A DNA stretch of 64,000 bases from contig CM055097.1 in NCBI GenBank assembly GCA_029204225.1, forward strand, positions 30,285,785 through 30,349,784. Direction: 5' to 3'. Positions within the stretch are counted from its first letter, which is position 1, and the number at the start of each line of letters is the position of its first letter. Shown here in pieces: positions 1-12,283 of this stretch. The translations under genes and the position numbers were made by a program. The stretch comes from Diphasiastrum complanatum (Eukaryota > Streptophyta > Lycopodiopsida > Lycopodiales > Lycopodiaceae). The notes beneath the pieces are model-generated. The model was not told the origin of the DNA. It was given only the letters and a program-made list of their open reading frames with translations, and made no database searches.

Positions 1-3000
1 AGAGAGAGAGAGACTGACTGTGTAGCACTATAAATAAGAGGTTGCTGCTTTGTGAGCGAGTGGAAGGAGAGATCGGGGACAAATGGATCACGCAACTATC
101 CAGTACTCCATTTCCACGTGCTCTTTAGAAAAAAAAAAGTTATTTTGATGACACCTTTATAGACATTATTTTTCATGTGTTTAACAACCATTCAAGGGCT
201 TGTGTTTTAAAGCCATAGAAGCATTTCACTACAACTCTCATGTGGTTCTCCGATAGAAAATTAACACCTAGCAATTAGCATTGTGGTGAATTTTCCTTGT
301 ATCCTATAAAACATGCACATGTGACATACATGTGATATGTGAAAAAAAATTAAGTCCATTCGATGATGTATGGGTAAAGTTGTTGACTGTGACTAGCAAC
401 ACGAAGGCTTGAATCCCAACCATTGCGTAGTGACATCTTAAGAGCTTGCTCCTCACTTGGTGTTGACCACATGGTGCTGCCAAGCTATACATGTTGTGTA
501 TAATCCCCACGTAATATTTTTACCAAGCTCCTAAAATGTCACTTTGCAGTGGTTGGAATTTGAGCATGCGCCTTACCGATCACAATCAACAACTCTCTAC
601 TCATACACGATGCTGCGCTAAACATTAAGTCACATCACACTGGAAGACCTCGATTAAGAAAGTTCTAGCCCATGCGATCTAAAAGAAACTCTCAATATTC
701 ATAAATAGTTTACAGAAGTTTAATACTGGTAAAATTAATGAGCATGCATGGATAGTCTAAAACTTATTTTCATCCCTGAATCACTCTTCATGTCAAATTG
801 AATGCACCATTGACCAACCAGCCACCATCAAATGGATAAACCCTTCTTCTAAGCTACCCAATACCCATGCATATCTCTAGATGAAAACTATCCCAAGATG
901 ATGGCAAATTAATTTCTAAAAAGGAGAAAAAAAACTTAGAGCTTACTTGAGCACAATATGCAATAAGGGGCAACTACAACTTGTATTTACTTGTAATTTC
1001 TGAGGACGTCAATAAGCCCTAACAAACATGGTCCCATAGATTGTCCTAAGAAGTCATGAGTTCGAACTCACCCTAGAGTCTAAACTTGTTTGGGTCTTCA
1101 TGGCCTCGAAGCTATAATAGTCAAAGGCTAAGTCCTTAAGTTGTGACTACATAAGTTTTTAAAAAAAAGTGCTTTATACTGGGTGAAAAAACTAAAACCA
1201 TTTTAGCTTAAAGGGTTTTGAAAACCTAGTACTACTTTAGATTTAGTAGGTGAATTACCATTATAAGAAATGAACCAAGACTTTATAGATAATTTGTGAC
1301 CACTTGCATTGAGTAAATCAAATTTGTAAACATCCAAGTCTCAACGTTAGTCAATATATGATCTTGGAATGGTAGTCTCTTTGAATTTTTCCACACATGT
1401 CAATCTCAAGATTTCCACATGTCCTTATCATTTGTCACACTCATTTTCTTTATTATGAGATGCCATTCTCAACATTGTTCTAGAAATACACTTTTGATAT
1501 TATTGGTGCATATATTCTTGTTCATATAAAATACACACACTTGAGAGTATAGAGTCAATATGTATATTAGCCAGCCTATTAGCGAAATGAAGTCTAGCTA
1601 TGGCTATTTCACAATAATAATGAGGACATTGTGATATACCACAAAGGCCTTGCCATATTGTGGTATTTTCAGATTTTGTAAAATGAAAAATATCATTGTG
1701 TAAGATGAAAAGCGACCAACGATTAGTTTTTTTGTAGACACAAATGTCCCAGAAACGATGCATAGTGGTTGGCAATGTTTTTTTTCTCTTTGAAGCTTGA
1801 CTATTCATGATCCTAGAATTCAATATTGACTAATTTACTATTTAATAATCATTATTTTTCAAGTTGGAGGCAGGACTTAAAGACAATAGCCACAATATTC
1901 AATATTGAGCATTTAACATTTCACAGTGAGTATTCATAACATGTTTTTAGGTTTTTAATAATTGCAGTCATGATTTTGAAATGGTTACTACTACATTAGA
2001 ATCAAGCATTCACAGTCTCGAAATCTCAGCATCACTATTCAGGCACAATTCCTATGCTCAAATTCATGTTGTAGTCAATATTTAGAAAAGTAGTCACAAA
2101 TTTTAGTAATTTATCTGTATAGTTTTATAGCTCAAAATCAATGTTTGCAAAAGTAGTCATAAATCTCAAGATGCAAGATCACCATTCACGATTCCATGAA
2201 GGTACTCATGAAATCATAATTCAAGATTTTAGAATTAGTAAGATATAGATCAATCGCAGATGTACTCACAGCTTTACAATTTGTATTCACTAATTTGGTA
2301 ATCAAAATTCATGGACAATCACAAAATTTTATGATTCAACACTCACAAATCTCAATCTAGTATTGATGAGATTCACATTCAATGTCAAGAAATGTAATGA
2401 TTCATTCTTTACAAAAGACACAATCTACTATTCACAATTTTAGTAGTTAAAAAAAGTCAAAACTCATTATGGAAGTCATATTTCAATACCCATGCGATTT
2501 CATATTCGCAAGAGTAGTTTACGCTAAGATTTTTTATGATTTGAAAATACTTATGATTAAACAACTAATTTTTATAAATAAGTATCCATAGCATTCATGA
2601 TCAATAGTCAAAGTGTAAATAATTGATATTCAAAGTATTCCTGTATAGAACTTCATATCTTGACACTCAATCTTTTTGGAGTATTCTGAATCAATATTCA
2701 AGATATTCATGATCATTTTTTTTCAATGAATATTTATATTCAATATTCATTATCAATAAATAGAATGTTCACTATCATTATTCAAAGTATTTACGTTCAA
2801 TATTCAACATATTTACATCTAGTATTCATGCATTTATGATCAATATTTTGACTTTTCATTATTAATATTCCAAACATTCACAATTTGTATTCAAAATGCT
2901 CACTATCTATATTAAGAGTTTTCAAAATTAGTATTCAATGTATTCACATTCAGTATTTAAAATAATCATAATCTATAAAATCAATGATGAGAGAGGGTCA

Positions 3001-3300
3001 CAAAAATTTGAATTTTTTAAGGTGAGATTGAGGACTTTCAACAATTCATTTTTGAGCTTTTCTATAAAGGGAAAAAAATTTCATCCCTTCATTCTGATGT
3101 TTCATTTAAGAAAAAAAGACTTGCACCTAGATGGTGGCTCCAACTATTAAACCAAGTGCTTTTTGTTGTTGTTTTTAAATTCTTTGATAGTTTTGATTTT
3201 TTTTTTTAATATTACAAAAAAGAAAATGCTCATCATCTCCACGCCCTTTGCCAAATCTTCGCAAGAAGCACATAGTCTCCACGTTTGATTTTGATTTTTT
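1..3300. other. AT-rich gene-poor stretch
   Basis: No convincing gene is visible on either strand. The first 13 bases are the end of an AG microsatellite. Short open frames exist, the longest about 107 codons on the minus strand near 1500-1823. They show no recognisable domain or codon signal and are interrupted like random AT-rich DNA. Positions 1850-2960 hold the degenerate repeat listed separately. Confidence 0.6.
1850..2960. repeat. Degenerate TATTCA-rich repeat block
   Basis: Over about 1.1 kb the plus strand repeats short variants of TATTCA, ATTCACA and TTCATGATC every 15-40 bases. Examples are 'caatattcaagatattcatg' and 'agtattcatgcatttatgat'. Spacing is irregular, so this looks like an old, decayed tandem array or low-complexity region rather than a fresh satellite. 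Confidence 0.5.
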
Positions 3301-3329
3301 TAATAGATTGATCAAAATTATCTTTTCTT

Positions 3330-5158
3330 TTATTTTAAACTTGTTCAGTTTCTATTAATGCTAAACGACGGTCCTCATCCACTTGTGTTAGAGCTATCAT
3401 TCGCTCTTGAAGGCTATCATTTTCATCCATATGTTTTCCATTATCAATGCGGGAGGTTGGACTTTGAACTCTATAGGTAATATCGGGTGCATTCCATATA
3501 CGAGGTAGTATAGAGTCTGCTTGGTTGTAATTTTCTCGGCAGTTCGATATGCCCATAAAACTAATGGTAACTTTTGATCCCAATCGGAAGAATGTGTCTT
3601 TGTTATTTTATTTAGAATTTTACACAAGATTCCGTTGGCTTGCTCAATTAGTCCGTTTGCTTTAGGATTATACGGAGTGGTTTGACGATGTGTAATGGAA
3701 AAATATGGTAACATAGCTTCAATAGTTTGATTAAGAAAATGGTTTTTCCTATCACTAACAAGTTCTAAAAGACATCCATAATGAGTGATGATGTTTTGAA
3801 ACCAGAACTTTGCCACTGTTTTGGCATCATTTTTAACTATAGCTTCGGCCTCTACCATCTTGGTAGCATAGTCCGTTGCAACGAGAATATAATGTCGGCG
3901 GGTTTTACGAGTGGTTGTTTTGATAGGCCCTACAAAATCTATTCTCCACTTCTCAAAAGGTGCTAAGGGAATGATCGGTGTAAGTGGCCAGTCGTGTCGT
4001 GAAGCTAGGTTTCCCCATCCTTTGAGATGCATCACATTTTTGAATGAAAAGTTTAACATCTCTATTAAGTGTAGGCCACCAATACTTAACATTCAAAATT
4101 TTTCTGGCAGTATTTCTAAGGGCATAATGGCCCCCCAAACCTTCTTCATGTAGTGCTCTTATTACGGTGGTGATTTCGGTGGGTTCTATACACCGGCGAA
4201 GATTATCGTCAGCTCCTAATTTATATAATATCTTATCTATAATTGTGTAGGGTCCTACTTTCACAAGAAAAAACTATCTTCTGCTGTTTATTGAAATGAT
4301 CAGGATAAATTTGATCTTGTAATATATTAATGATGTCTTCATAAATAGATGATTCCGCTTGAATGCACATGATGTGCTCATCTAGGAATTCATCTAATAT
4401 TGGTTCAAATCAATTTTTAGTTCTAAGCCGTGATATATAGTCGGCATTTTGGTGGTCCTTTCCCCTCCTTAACTCTACTTGATAATCGAATTCATCTGAT
4501 AATAGAATCCATCTAGCTATCCTTCCTGAAAGGTTGGGTTTATTTACTAAATGCTTTCATTCATTGTGGTCTACATGGAAAACAAAAGGGTATCCTAGTA
4601 GATAATGCCTAATAATTTTCACTGAGTAGATCATGCCTAATGCCTCTCGGTCTGTGGCAAAATAATTTTTTTTGGATGCTGGTAATTGTCTACCAGCATA
4701 ATATATTGGATAAGCACTACACCGATTGCAAATGATGAAGAGTCTACATATACATGAATTTCTTCTTCCAATCTGGAGGTCTAACTTTAGTTGCTTCTGC
4801 TAAGGACTACTTCAATTTGTCAAAAGCGTCCTGGTGATCTTGTGACCAGTGATATTCAACATATTTCTGTAATAATAATGTTAAAGGAGTAACTACTATA
4901 GCATATTCTTTTATTATTCTACGATAGTATCCTATGTGGCCTAAAAATCCCCTAAGCTCGCGTAGATTAGTTGGCTCATCCAATTCTAAAATCATTCTAA
5001 CTTTTTCGATATCAGCTTGAATGCCATTCTTCAAAATTTTGTGGCCTAACAGAATGCCTTCCCTCATTTCAAAATAGCATTTGGATGGATTCAATTTAAG
5101 AGATGTCTCTTGCCATCATCTTAAAGTCTTTTCTAATGCATCCACATGATCTTTCAAT
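3330..5158 (-). mobile_element. Ty3/gypsy pol remnant (RT end, RNase H, integrase)
   Basis: Read from right to left, this is the C-terminal half of a gypsy polyprotein. Around 4807-5110 is the end of reverse transcriptase (LLGHKI, then GFLGHIGYYRR). A stop-ridden RNase H follows at about 4270-4800, then integrase at 3397-4264. The integrase zinc finger is at about 4020-4200, with the last Cys of the CxxC changed to Ser (KCDASQ). The catalytic core keeps its three acidic residues in WRIDFVGP, ELVSDRK and NGLIEQANG. A frameshift near 3960-4080 separates zinc finger from core. The core style (YNPKANG, LWAYRT, LPIEF) resembles the plant Athila/Tat branch; that lineage is an inference. Protease, gag and LTRs are missing, and the copy stops abruptly at about 5158 inside RT. 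Non-functional. Confidence 0.88.
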
Positions 5159-5736
5159 GGTGGAAATGCGATATTTCAAGAGTGGAAGATTTGTAAACTT
5201 GAAGAAGCACCTTTGGATCAACACCTTATTCAATTTATTGATGGTTTGGAGTCAAGTCAAGAGCTCAAGACCTGAGGACTCCAAGAAGAACCATCAGTAT
5301 CAAGATGGAGCCATCAAGGCTCAATCATATGGATCAAGCAAGGCAAGTTGTCTTTGGCAACATTATGTATGCACTTAATAGTTTAATTGATGTATCCGCA
5401 AGTGCACAAAATGCCTTGGAATCCATGGCTGGGCATGATGTTTAGTTTTGAAGTGTGCTACATGTATATAGACACATTTATGGAGCATCTTGTAAGGGAT
5501 CCTCTAAGAGGTGGTGAAAGACCCTTCATGAACATCTTTCTCTATTGGAGTCTTAAAAGTTTCTTGTTTGTAGTTGGAGTTTTTTTAACACTCCTAAAAG
5601 CTTTCATTCATCTATCAAGAGAGTTGTAAATAGATCAAGCTAAATTTGGACTCAAAATGTGACTCAAAGAAGTAACGTTACGTTAAAGCATAACAGAGAA
5701 AATTCTAAATAAATTAACAAACACACAAGAGAGAGA
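5159..5736. other. Uncharacterised stretch between two retroelement remnants
   Basis: No domain is recognised. It lies between the truncated gypsy pol copy on the left and a plus-strand gag on the right. It could be a leader or LTR piece of either, but no matching second copy is seen in the window. Open frames of about 80-90 codons have no similarity I recognise. Confidence 0.4.
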
Positions 5737-6700
5737 CAACATAAAAGAATAGAAGAATCTGACTCATCTACTAAGTCTGAATTAGAATCTGATTCAATAG
5801 ATGAAGAAGAGTCTTCTGATTCTTCGTCTTATTCTTTGTCGTCTGAAGAAGAAACTAGTTATAGGAAATCTAAGAGTAAGAACTCAGATAGGAGAAGGAG
5901 AATGGAAAAGTCCGAAAAGACAGATCCATTGAGGAAGAGTGTAGAGCTTTTAGCAAAAGAAATGGAGACTTGAAAGTCCAGATGTCCGACGTTAAAGCTA
6001 AGAGAAGCAAAATCAAACACTAATGTTTGGTGTGCAGCTTGCGATAAAGAGGGACACTCTAAAATAAACTGTCCTAATTTACAAACCAACTATATGGAGG
6101 AAGAATTATTCCCCAGTTGATAAGCACGACGAGGTAGCCTATACTACTACTCCTTTTAACCAAAAGAATTTTACGTCTAAACCATGCAATAGTCAACAAT
6201 ATACTATTTTGTGTAGAAGAGGGACAAGAGATTCCATTCCACCACCAAGAGTAAAGGGTTTGTGCTATAATTGTGGAGCCCCTGGTCACTATTCGCCTAA
6301 TTGTCCTAAACCTAGGAGGTCAGTAGTATATGTGCCACTTCGTGCTAATTGTAAAGGCGAAGGACATTTTACTGCTGAATGTCCTTAGCCACAACAGCCA
6401 CAGTCTAAACCACGATTTGTAAAGACATCTAGAGAAGATGAGCCACGACCATCTAAATCTAACACTGACATGGTAGTCCAAAGGATAGAAGTAGAATCGG
6501 AGATTTTAGAAAATCAAGACCAGGATTGGCTTGAACTATACTTAGATCTAAATAAAGTTACAACTAGAATAGGAAAAATATACCAACTCTTAGAGATAAA
6601 AAGAAGAAGGATAAAAATATGAAGAACGTGAAAAATGCGACAAACAAAATACAAATAGCAGAACAGTCCGTAGAAACTTTTGAAAATAAAAATCCAAAAA
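5737..6700 (+). mobile_element. Ty3/gypsy-type gag fragment with three CCHC knuckles
   Basis: The frame starts with an acidic Ser/Asp/Glu-rich segment (about 5745-5860), then a basic Arg/Lys stretch. Three retroviral-type zinc knuckles follow. The first is WCAACDKEGHSKINC at about 6031-6070 and the second is CYNCGAPGHYSPNC at about 6262-6305. The third, at about 6345-6387, has lost its first Cys (Arg in its place) and runs into a stop. Stops and shifts separate the parts (for example a TGA right after KEMET near 5970). The layout matches the minus-strand gag at 17.6-19.3 kb, so both probably belong to one family in opposite orientation. The right edge at about 6700 abuts the truncated end of the copia element. 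No protease or pol follows. Confidence 0.75.
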
Positions 6701-8030
6701 TTTGACAGGTTTGCTGAAAAATAGCTTACTGCAAAAGAGATATTTGGTCTTGTACAAACCATTGCGTACATGAGAGATCCAAGTATCAATCGATAAGGAT
6801 ACTCCCTCATCTACTCTTCTTCTTGCTTGGTCTGGTGACATTGGTCCTTTAATAAATGCATGCCTGGATCCATCAGTGAGTGAGCTAATTTACAATTCAT
6901 TAGATTGTATCTGTTAAGAACATTGTGAAGATACCTTTGTTGAGTGATGTAAATCAGTCATTTCGCTCTGTCTCTGTGGATTCGAATGCCGAGACAAAAG
7001 TGAGCTTCGCCCAGAACAGTCATGTCGAACTCTGAAAATAACATCTACTTAGAATCCTTAACCAAATTAGTATTGTTGTTGAAAAGCAACGTATCATCCA
7101 CGTATAAGGTGATGATAATGAAGGATTACTGCACTGACTTGGAATAGACGTTGCAATCAGCAGTGCTTGGTTTGAATCCTTGTTCGATGAGAAATGTGTT
7201 GATCCTCTGGAACCAAGCTCTGGCAGATTGTTTCAAGCCTTAAAGTGCTTTGTGTAGTTTACAGACATAATTTTTCATACCTTCCAAAAAATATCCTTCG
7301 AGCTGGATCATGTAGATATCTTCTCGTATAACTCCATTCAGATAAGCTGTTTGTACATCAAGTTGATGTACTTCGAGGTCGGCAGCTGCAACATAAGACG
7401 AGCATTCGGATCGATGAATGCTTGACTACTGGACTGAAAGTCTCGCTGTAGTCGATGTTTGGGATTTGATCAATTACTCCGTTTGCAATCAATGATATTG
7501 CAGCCAATAGGAGCTTCGACTAGTGACCATGTTTGGTTCTCGATCAAAGAGGAATACTCTCTGTCCATAGCTTCTCTCCAGAGATCAGAGTCTGGCTGGC
7601 TGAGTGCTCTTCGACTATAGTCGGTTCCTGTATCAAGAGATATGCAGACTCAGGAGTATACCTTGTGGGCTTTGTGCACACTTGGCTTGATCTTCTGGGA
7701 GGATTTGACTGATGAATCACTCCTGGGACTTGTTGCTGGGTAGTAGCAACTTCTTCATGTGATTCACTATCACGAAGTGGGTCGACAATAGACACGCCTG
7801 AGCCAGAAGCTTGGACTGTCGTGTCAATGGCAGGTGATGAAGGTTCTCCTGGAGCAATATCCTTGCCTTTGAGATCGACGAACTGATCCTCGATAAAGAC
7901 AGTATCCTGGCTATACAAGATTTGCTGGGTATCAAGATCATACATCTTGTATGTATTATCAGATGAAGTATATCCAATCAGGATGGTCTTGAGACCTTGG
8001 AAGTCCAATTTTTTTCTCGTGCCTTTTGGG
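6700..8030 (-). mobile_element. Ty1/copia reverse transcriptase region, degraded (copia-1)
   Basis: The minus strand reads into the linker after integrase (7544-8008, with LIGYTSSDNTYKMYDL, then Ser/Pro-rich) and the copia RT. Recognisable pieces are the segment before LDVQTAYLNG (about 7340-7400), the GLKQSARAW region (about 7210-7260), the catalytic LYVDD motif (about 7090-7110) and GSLMYAMVCTRPNISFAVSY (about 6720-6800). Several in-frame stops are present. The copy ends in the segment after SYFSANLSN at about 6700. RNase H, PPT and 3' LTR are missing, apparently replaced by the plus-strand gag fragment. Confidence 0.85.
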
Positions 8031-8205
8031 ATCTACGTGTAGGCAACGCACCCAAACACTCTTAGGTTCTTCACAGAAGGCTTATAGCCTGTCCACACCT
8101 CGTGGGGTGTCTTGTCTGGGAGGGCCTTGGTCGAACATCTGTTCTGGACGTAAGTTGCATTGGAGATAGCTTCAGCCCAGAATCTCTTGGGTAGCGATGC
8201 ATGCG

Positions 8206-9333
8206 CTAGCATACATTTGGCTGATTCAACCAGGGTACGGTTCTTCTTCTCGCTAAGCCATTAGACTGAGGACTGTAAGGAGTGATGAATTGCTTCTCAA
8301 TGCCTTGGCTTTGGCAGTACTCCTTAAACTCGATAGAGATATATTCTCCACCATTGTCTGAACTTAGAGCCTTGATTGTTCGTCTAGTCTCCTTTTCTGC
8401 ATGCTCCTTGAAAATTTTGAAGCAGTTGAAGGCTTCTGATTTCTTCTTTATAAAATACACCATAGTCCTTCTGGAAAATTCATCAATAAAAGCTATAAAT
8501 TACTTTGCATCCTTCAGCGAAGGATTTTTCATCAGGCCACAAATGTCTGAATGTACAACATCTAGCAATTTTCTACCAATATGCTGATGGCTTGATTTAG
8601 ATGGTTTCCTAGTCTGCTTACTAACTAGATAGTCTTGATAGACTAGTAACTCGACTTTATCTCGAGGATAGTCAAGATCAAGAACAATAGATTGTCTAGA
8701 CATTTCTTGTACAGCAGCATGATTCAAGTGACCAACTCTATGTTGCCACCAAAGTAAACTTTTATTTGCATGATAGAAGTACTGAGCTCCTGACTAGAGG
8801 CAGAAAAACAATGACTTAATCTATATAAGTATCCATGTCTCTTTCCGAGTGCTAGGATCTTGTCTGTCCTATCAACTACTTTGCACTGATCACATTCGAA
8901 TTCTACTCTATGTCCTAGATCTGTGATTCTGCTTACAGAGAGCAGATTCGTAGACAAATTTGGTATATATAGGACTTTAGAAAGTAGCTTAGACTGATCA
9001 TTTGCAAAGCGTAATTTCACCTTTAATAGCTTGTGTGCTATTGTCTCCAAGGTGAACATATTTCTTGGTACCGTAAAGTGTATAGGACTCGAAACAGCCA
9101 ATAAGGCTGGTCATGTGTTGAGTGGCTTCGAAATCTAGAAACCAAGAACTGTTGCCAGATGCTCCTTGATGGCTGGTCATGAAGGCATCATGATCTACTT
9201 CTTGAATAGGCTTTGGAGCTTCTACAGCTACATTTGCCACTTGGTTCGACTGCCCCTTGCTGTTGTTCTTGGCTTGAAGTATTCGGTAGTCTTGAATTTT
9301 GTGGTTGTTTCGCTTGCAGTATCTGCAGAACAA
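8206..9333 (-). mobile_element. Ty1/copia zinc knuckle, protease and integrase (copia-1)
   Basis: From right to left the segment first holds a gag knuckle FCRYCKRNNHKIQDY, whose last Cys is Tyr. The protease active-site region reads LDFEATQHM where an intact copia enzyme has Asp-Ser-Gly, so Ser and Gly are lost. The pre-integrase domain and integrase follow. Integrase acidic residues are visible in VHSDICG and SSDNGGEY. The last one is reached only after a one-base shift near 8245, where the frame reads NGLARRR. Further breaks lie at about 8500 and 8725. The order gag-PR-IN-RT confirms Ty1/copia. Inactive. Confidence 0.86.
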
Positions 9334-10053
9334 CTTCTTCTTTGTCTACGGATTCGACTGTTCTTTGTGTTGTGCTGATTTCTGGTTTGGCTTTGATTGC
9401 TTCAGGCCTTTATTCTTCTTCTGCTTAGTCGTGCTCTTGTTGGTGTATAAAGCATGAGAATCAACTGAGGAACTTGAGGCTTCGTTCCTCCGCGTGTCTT
9501 CCTGCAACAATATAGTAATGACTCTTGAAAGAGTCAGTTTTGGATGAGTCGTGATGATCATCACCTAGCTGTCGTATGAGCTTGACAAGCTTGTAAGCAA
9601 TTGCATCACTGTGTCTTGATCGTTTATGACAGATCTGACAATGGCCATTTGCCTTAGCAAGTTCTTGAATTGATTAATGTGATTCTGCAGGGAATCACCA
9701 TTCGTCATCTTAAGGGAGTAAAATTTCTTCCTGAGATGTAGCTTGGAAGCTATATGTCGCACTTTGTATAGTGTGCTCAAGATGTCCCAGACTTCTTTTG
9801 ATGTCTGAGCCTCGGATACATGGCCGATCTCGGTAATTGTGATGTTGAGGATAATCAGAGTGAAAGCCTTTCCATCCTTCAGCTTCCATCTGGCGATTGC
9901 TGCATCGTCTGCTTCGGGTTTTTCTTCTGTACCTGTAACAACGTCATACAATTCTTTAGCCATTAGTACAGTTTTCATCTTAAATTTCCATAGATGGTAA
10001 TTTTCTCCATCAAGATTGTCCATGATGGGACTGGCTTTCCCTTGGGAATCCAT
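9334..10053 (-). mobile_element. Ty1/copia gag (UBN2 type), copia-1
   Basis: The start at 10053 gives MDSQGKASPIMDNLDGENYH, followed by LWKFKMKTVLMAKELYDVV. This is the usual N-terminus of plant copia gag with the LDGxNYxxWKxxM pattern. About 162 codons are open to 9565, then the frame shifts and a Lys/Ser/Asn-rich tail continues to the knuckle at about 9310. It lies 150 bp inside the copia-1 LTR/PBS junction, as expected for the first ORF of the element. Confidence 0.88.
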
Positions 10054-10150
10054 GTGGAAGATTAATTTAAGTGATAGGTAAAACTATCAGTGACTTAAGT
10101 ATGAAAATCTAATTCATAATTATAGAATAAGAAGACAATTACTCTATCGG

Positions 10151-10440
10151 CTAGTAGAGTCTTGTACTGGGAAAGTTTATCAGGCTACAAAAATAGCTCT
10201 GATACCATGTTGGAAGAAGGAGAGTGTGTGAGTGTGAGAGACGAAAATAAATAGCTTGTACAAGACTCTATCGGCTAGTAGAGTCTTGTACTGGGGAAGC
10301 TTATCAGGCTACGAAAATATCTCTAATACCATGTTGGAAGAAGGAGAGTGTCTAGTAGAGTCTTGTACTGGGGAAGCTTATCAGGCTACGAAAATAGCTC
10401 TAATACCATGTTGGAAGAAGGAGAGTGTGTGAGTGTGAGA
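10151..10440 (-). repeat. Triplicated leader/PBS/LTR-edge segment of copia-1
   Basis: The segment beginning CTAGTAGAGTCTTGTACTGG occurs at 10151, 10274 and 10352. Each copy runs through GATACCATGTTGGAAGAAGG to AGAGTGT. The copy nearest gag has an intact methionyl-tRNA type PBS (CTCTGATACCA on plus). The other two read CTAATACCA. Spacings are 123 and 78 bp. So the LTR-internal junction was tandemly duplicated twice, with a deletion in one unit. Confidence 0.85.
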
Positions 10441-11175
10441 GACGAAAATAAATAGCTTGAAAAGAAAACGAACATGAAAAAGAAACGAACTCGAAATTCG
10501 AACAAAAAATGAACTCAAACGGAATGTGTTCGTGTGCAGCGGAATGAGCTATATTACTTCTTTCCTAAGCATGACTACGCCTATCAGAAACGAATAGAAC
10601 GGTAGTGATAGAAATCACGATCGTTCTGATTACATAGTTAAACAGTAATAAAATACTAGAAAAATAATTTGTCACGAACAACTAGACAAACTATATGTCG
10701 CAAAAGATTCGCAAAGAGCTAGACTGAGCTCGGCAGATAATCAGTCACGAATGATTCGCGAAAGGCAAGACTAAATATTAGTCGTCAATGGCTAGACTAA
10801 CGATAACTCGCTAGAAACGAATTACCAGATTGAGCAACAAGAGAGTCAGACATAATGAAAATAAGCATAGCAATATTGGCACAGATTTGAACGCAGAACA
10901 AAAGAGCTGTTATCAGATTAAGTATAGCAAAATATACGTGTCAATAATGCGGTAGAGCACAAGACAATAGCAGACGAAACCGCGTGCTCTACAAAGTAAT
11001 TCAATCTGTAAGAGGAATGAACCTGTTACTAACAATAAAGAATCAAGCACAAGGCATCTACTTCGTCTATCTCTGATAAGCTTTTGATGCAATGATATTA
11101 CACACACTTGATCTTCAATCTCTTGACTTTTGTTTAAATACGCAAATGATATTCATCATATATACACAATGTTAC
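10208..11175 (-). repeat. Putative 5' LTR of copia-1
   Basis: The left edge is fixed by the PBS: plus strand TGATACCA is followed by TGTTGGAAG, so the LTR starts at 10208. The right edge is proposed at the CA of 'aatgttaca' (11175), which would make the element-sense start TGTAACATTG. A TATTTAAAC box on the minus strand lies inside that end. No second LTR survives, so the right edge and length (about 970 bp, including extra PBS copies) are not proven. Confidence 0.55.
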
Positions 11176-12270
11176 AGGTGTTTAGATGAAGAAAATACAA
11201 AGTGGATGTGTTTTCTGTAGGAGATCATGGGTGGCTATAGTCGTTGTCAAGTCTGTTAGCGCAGTTGCATGGGGTGAGCGTGAAAAGGGTGCGACGTCAG
11301 CCTTTGCTGAAGTGAACGTTGGTGAAGATGCGAAAAATACGTCACTCTGACGAAATGCCTTAGATTATGATCTATAGGGTGCCTTCACTTTTCCTAGGGC
11401 ACCTTTGGCATTTTGTAAGGTAGTGTCGTCTTTTTCGCCTGTCACAAAACACGTGTAAAAACACAATGTCGCGTTTTGCGCATCTTTTCTTAACCTGTGA
11501 GAATTTACATGTAAATATGCAGACTGTGCGACAACATGAGTAAAAATGCAGCATGAATGGAGGCAGATTAAAATGGGATTTAGGAGAGTAGAGGAGATAA
11601 ATCCAACATCTAGCAACCAAGTTATCAGAATCGTCATTGTCGCATCTTTCGCCAATAAGGTTTGAGTTGTGTGGAATGACCTAGGTAGGGCTCGAAGAAA
11701 ATAACTAAGCTGTTTTTTCTTGGAAATTGTATTTTTTGTACCAAAATTCTGTAAGGAAATAAACACATCTTTAATCTTTCGCACGAATGTGTTCAGGTCT
11801 TTGTTGTCCCGTTGTAGAAAAGTTAATTGGTCTTCCAAAAACATGATCTGATTACAAGATCGAGTCTCATTCTTGATTTGCAATTCTTCCCATAGATCCT
11901 TTGCGTTTGAAATTGATGTAGGATCTAGCATTGTATTGTCATGCACTGAAGACGCAATAATTGCTATAGCTTTGTCATTTTTTAAACTCCATTCTCGAAG
12001 TTCCTTGCCAGGATTAGCTTTTGGCTTCTCCTCAATTGGTTCTACCCATTGCCATAGACCTTCCCCCTTCAACAAGAGTGAAGTCTTTAATTTCCAAATC
12101 AAGTAGTTTGAACCTTCTGGGTCCAAGATTGTAGTGATCTTAGCTTGAATATTGATGATCGACAAAAATTTTTGATTCTAAATAACCTCCAAATAGCGGC
12201 TTACTGATGGATGTATGAAGAATGTTGAGAGGGATGCGAAGATACCATTGTATCAACTTTAATTCCGCAT
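11176..12270 (-). mobile_element. Second Ty1/copia gag fragment (copia-2)
   Basis: The start at 12165 gives MSIINIQAKITTILDPEGSN, then YLIWKLKTSLLLKGEGLWQW, a typical plant copia gag N-terminus. The UBN2-like helical region follows (ELREWSLKNDKAIAIIASS, DLWEELQ, FLRALP). About 190 codons are good, then the frame is disturbed near 11620-11370. A degenerate Cys/His segment (CDRRKRRHYLTKC) lies in another frame. A Ser/Thr/Ala-rich open stretch continues to about 11180, where the proposed copia-1 LTR begins. This suggests copia-1 landed inside copia-2. No pol domain of copia-2 is present. Confidence 0.78.
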
Positions 12271-12283
12271 GCTCTGATACCAC
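12271..12283 (-). promoter_or_regulatory. Copia-2 primer-binding site
   Basis: The plus strand reads GCTCTGATACCAC, so the minus strand reads GTGGTATCAGAGC. This is the standard initiator-methionine tRNA primer site of plant copia elements. It lies immediately inside the LTR edge at 12284. Confidence 0.85.

Noticed and set aside
1040-1100. tRNA gene near GAGTTCGAACTC (also near 43530)
   Set aside because: Only a B-box-like word is present; no A box or cloverleaf stems could be found.
1500-1823. 107-codon minus-strand frame as a possible gene
   Set aside because: No recognisable domain, no conserved pattern and AT-rich random-like composition.
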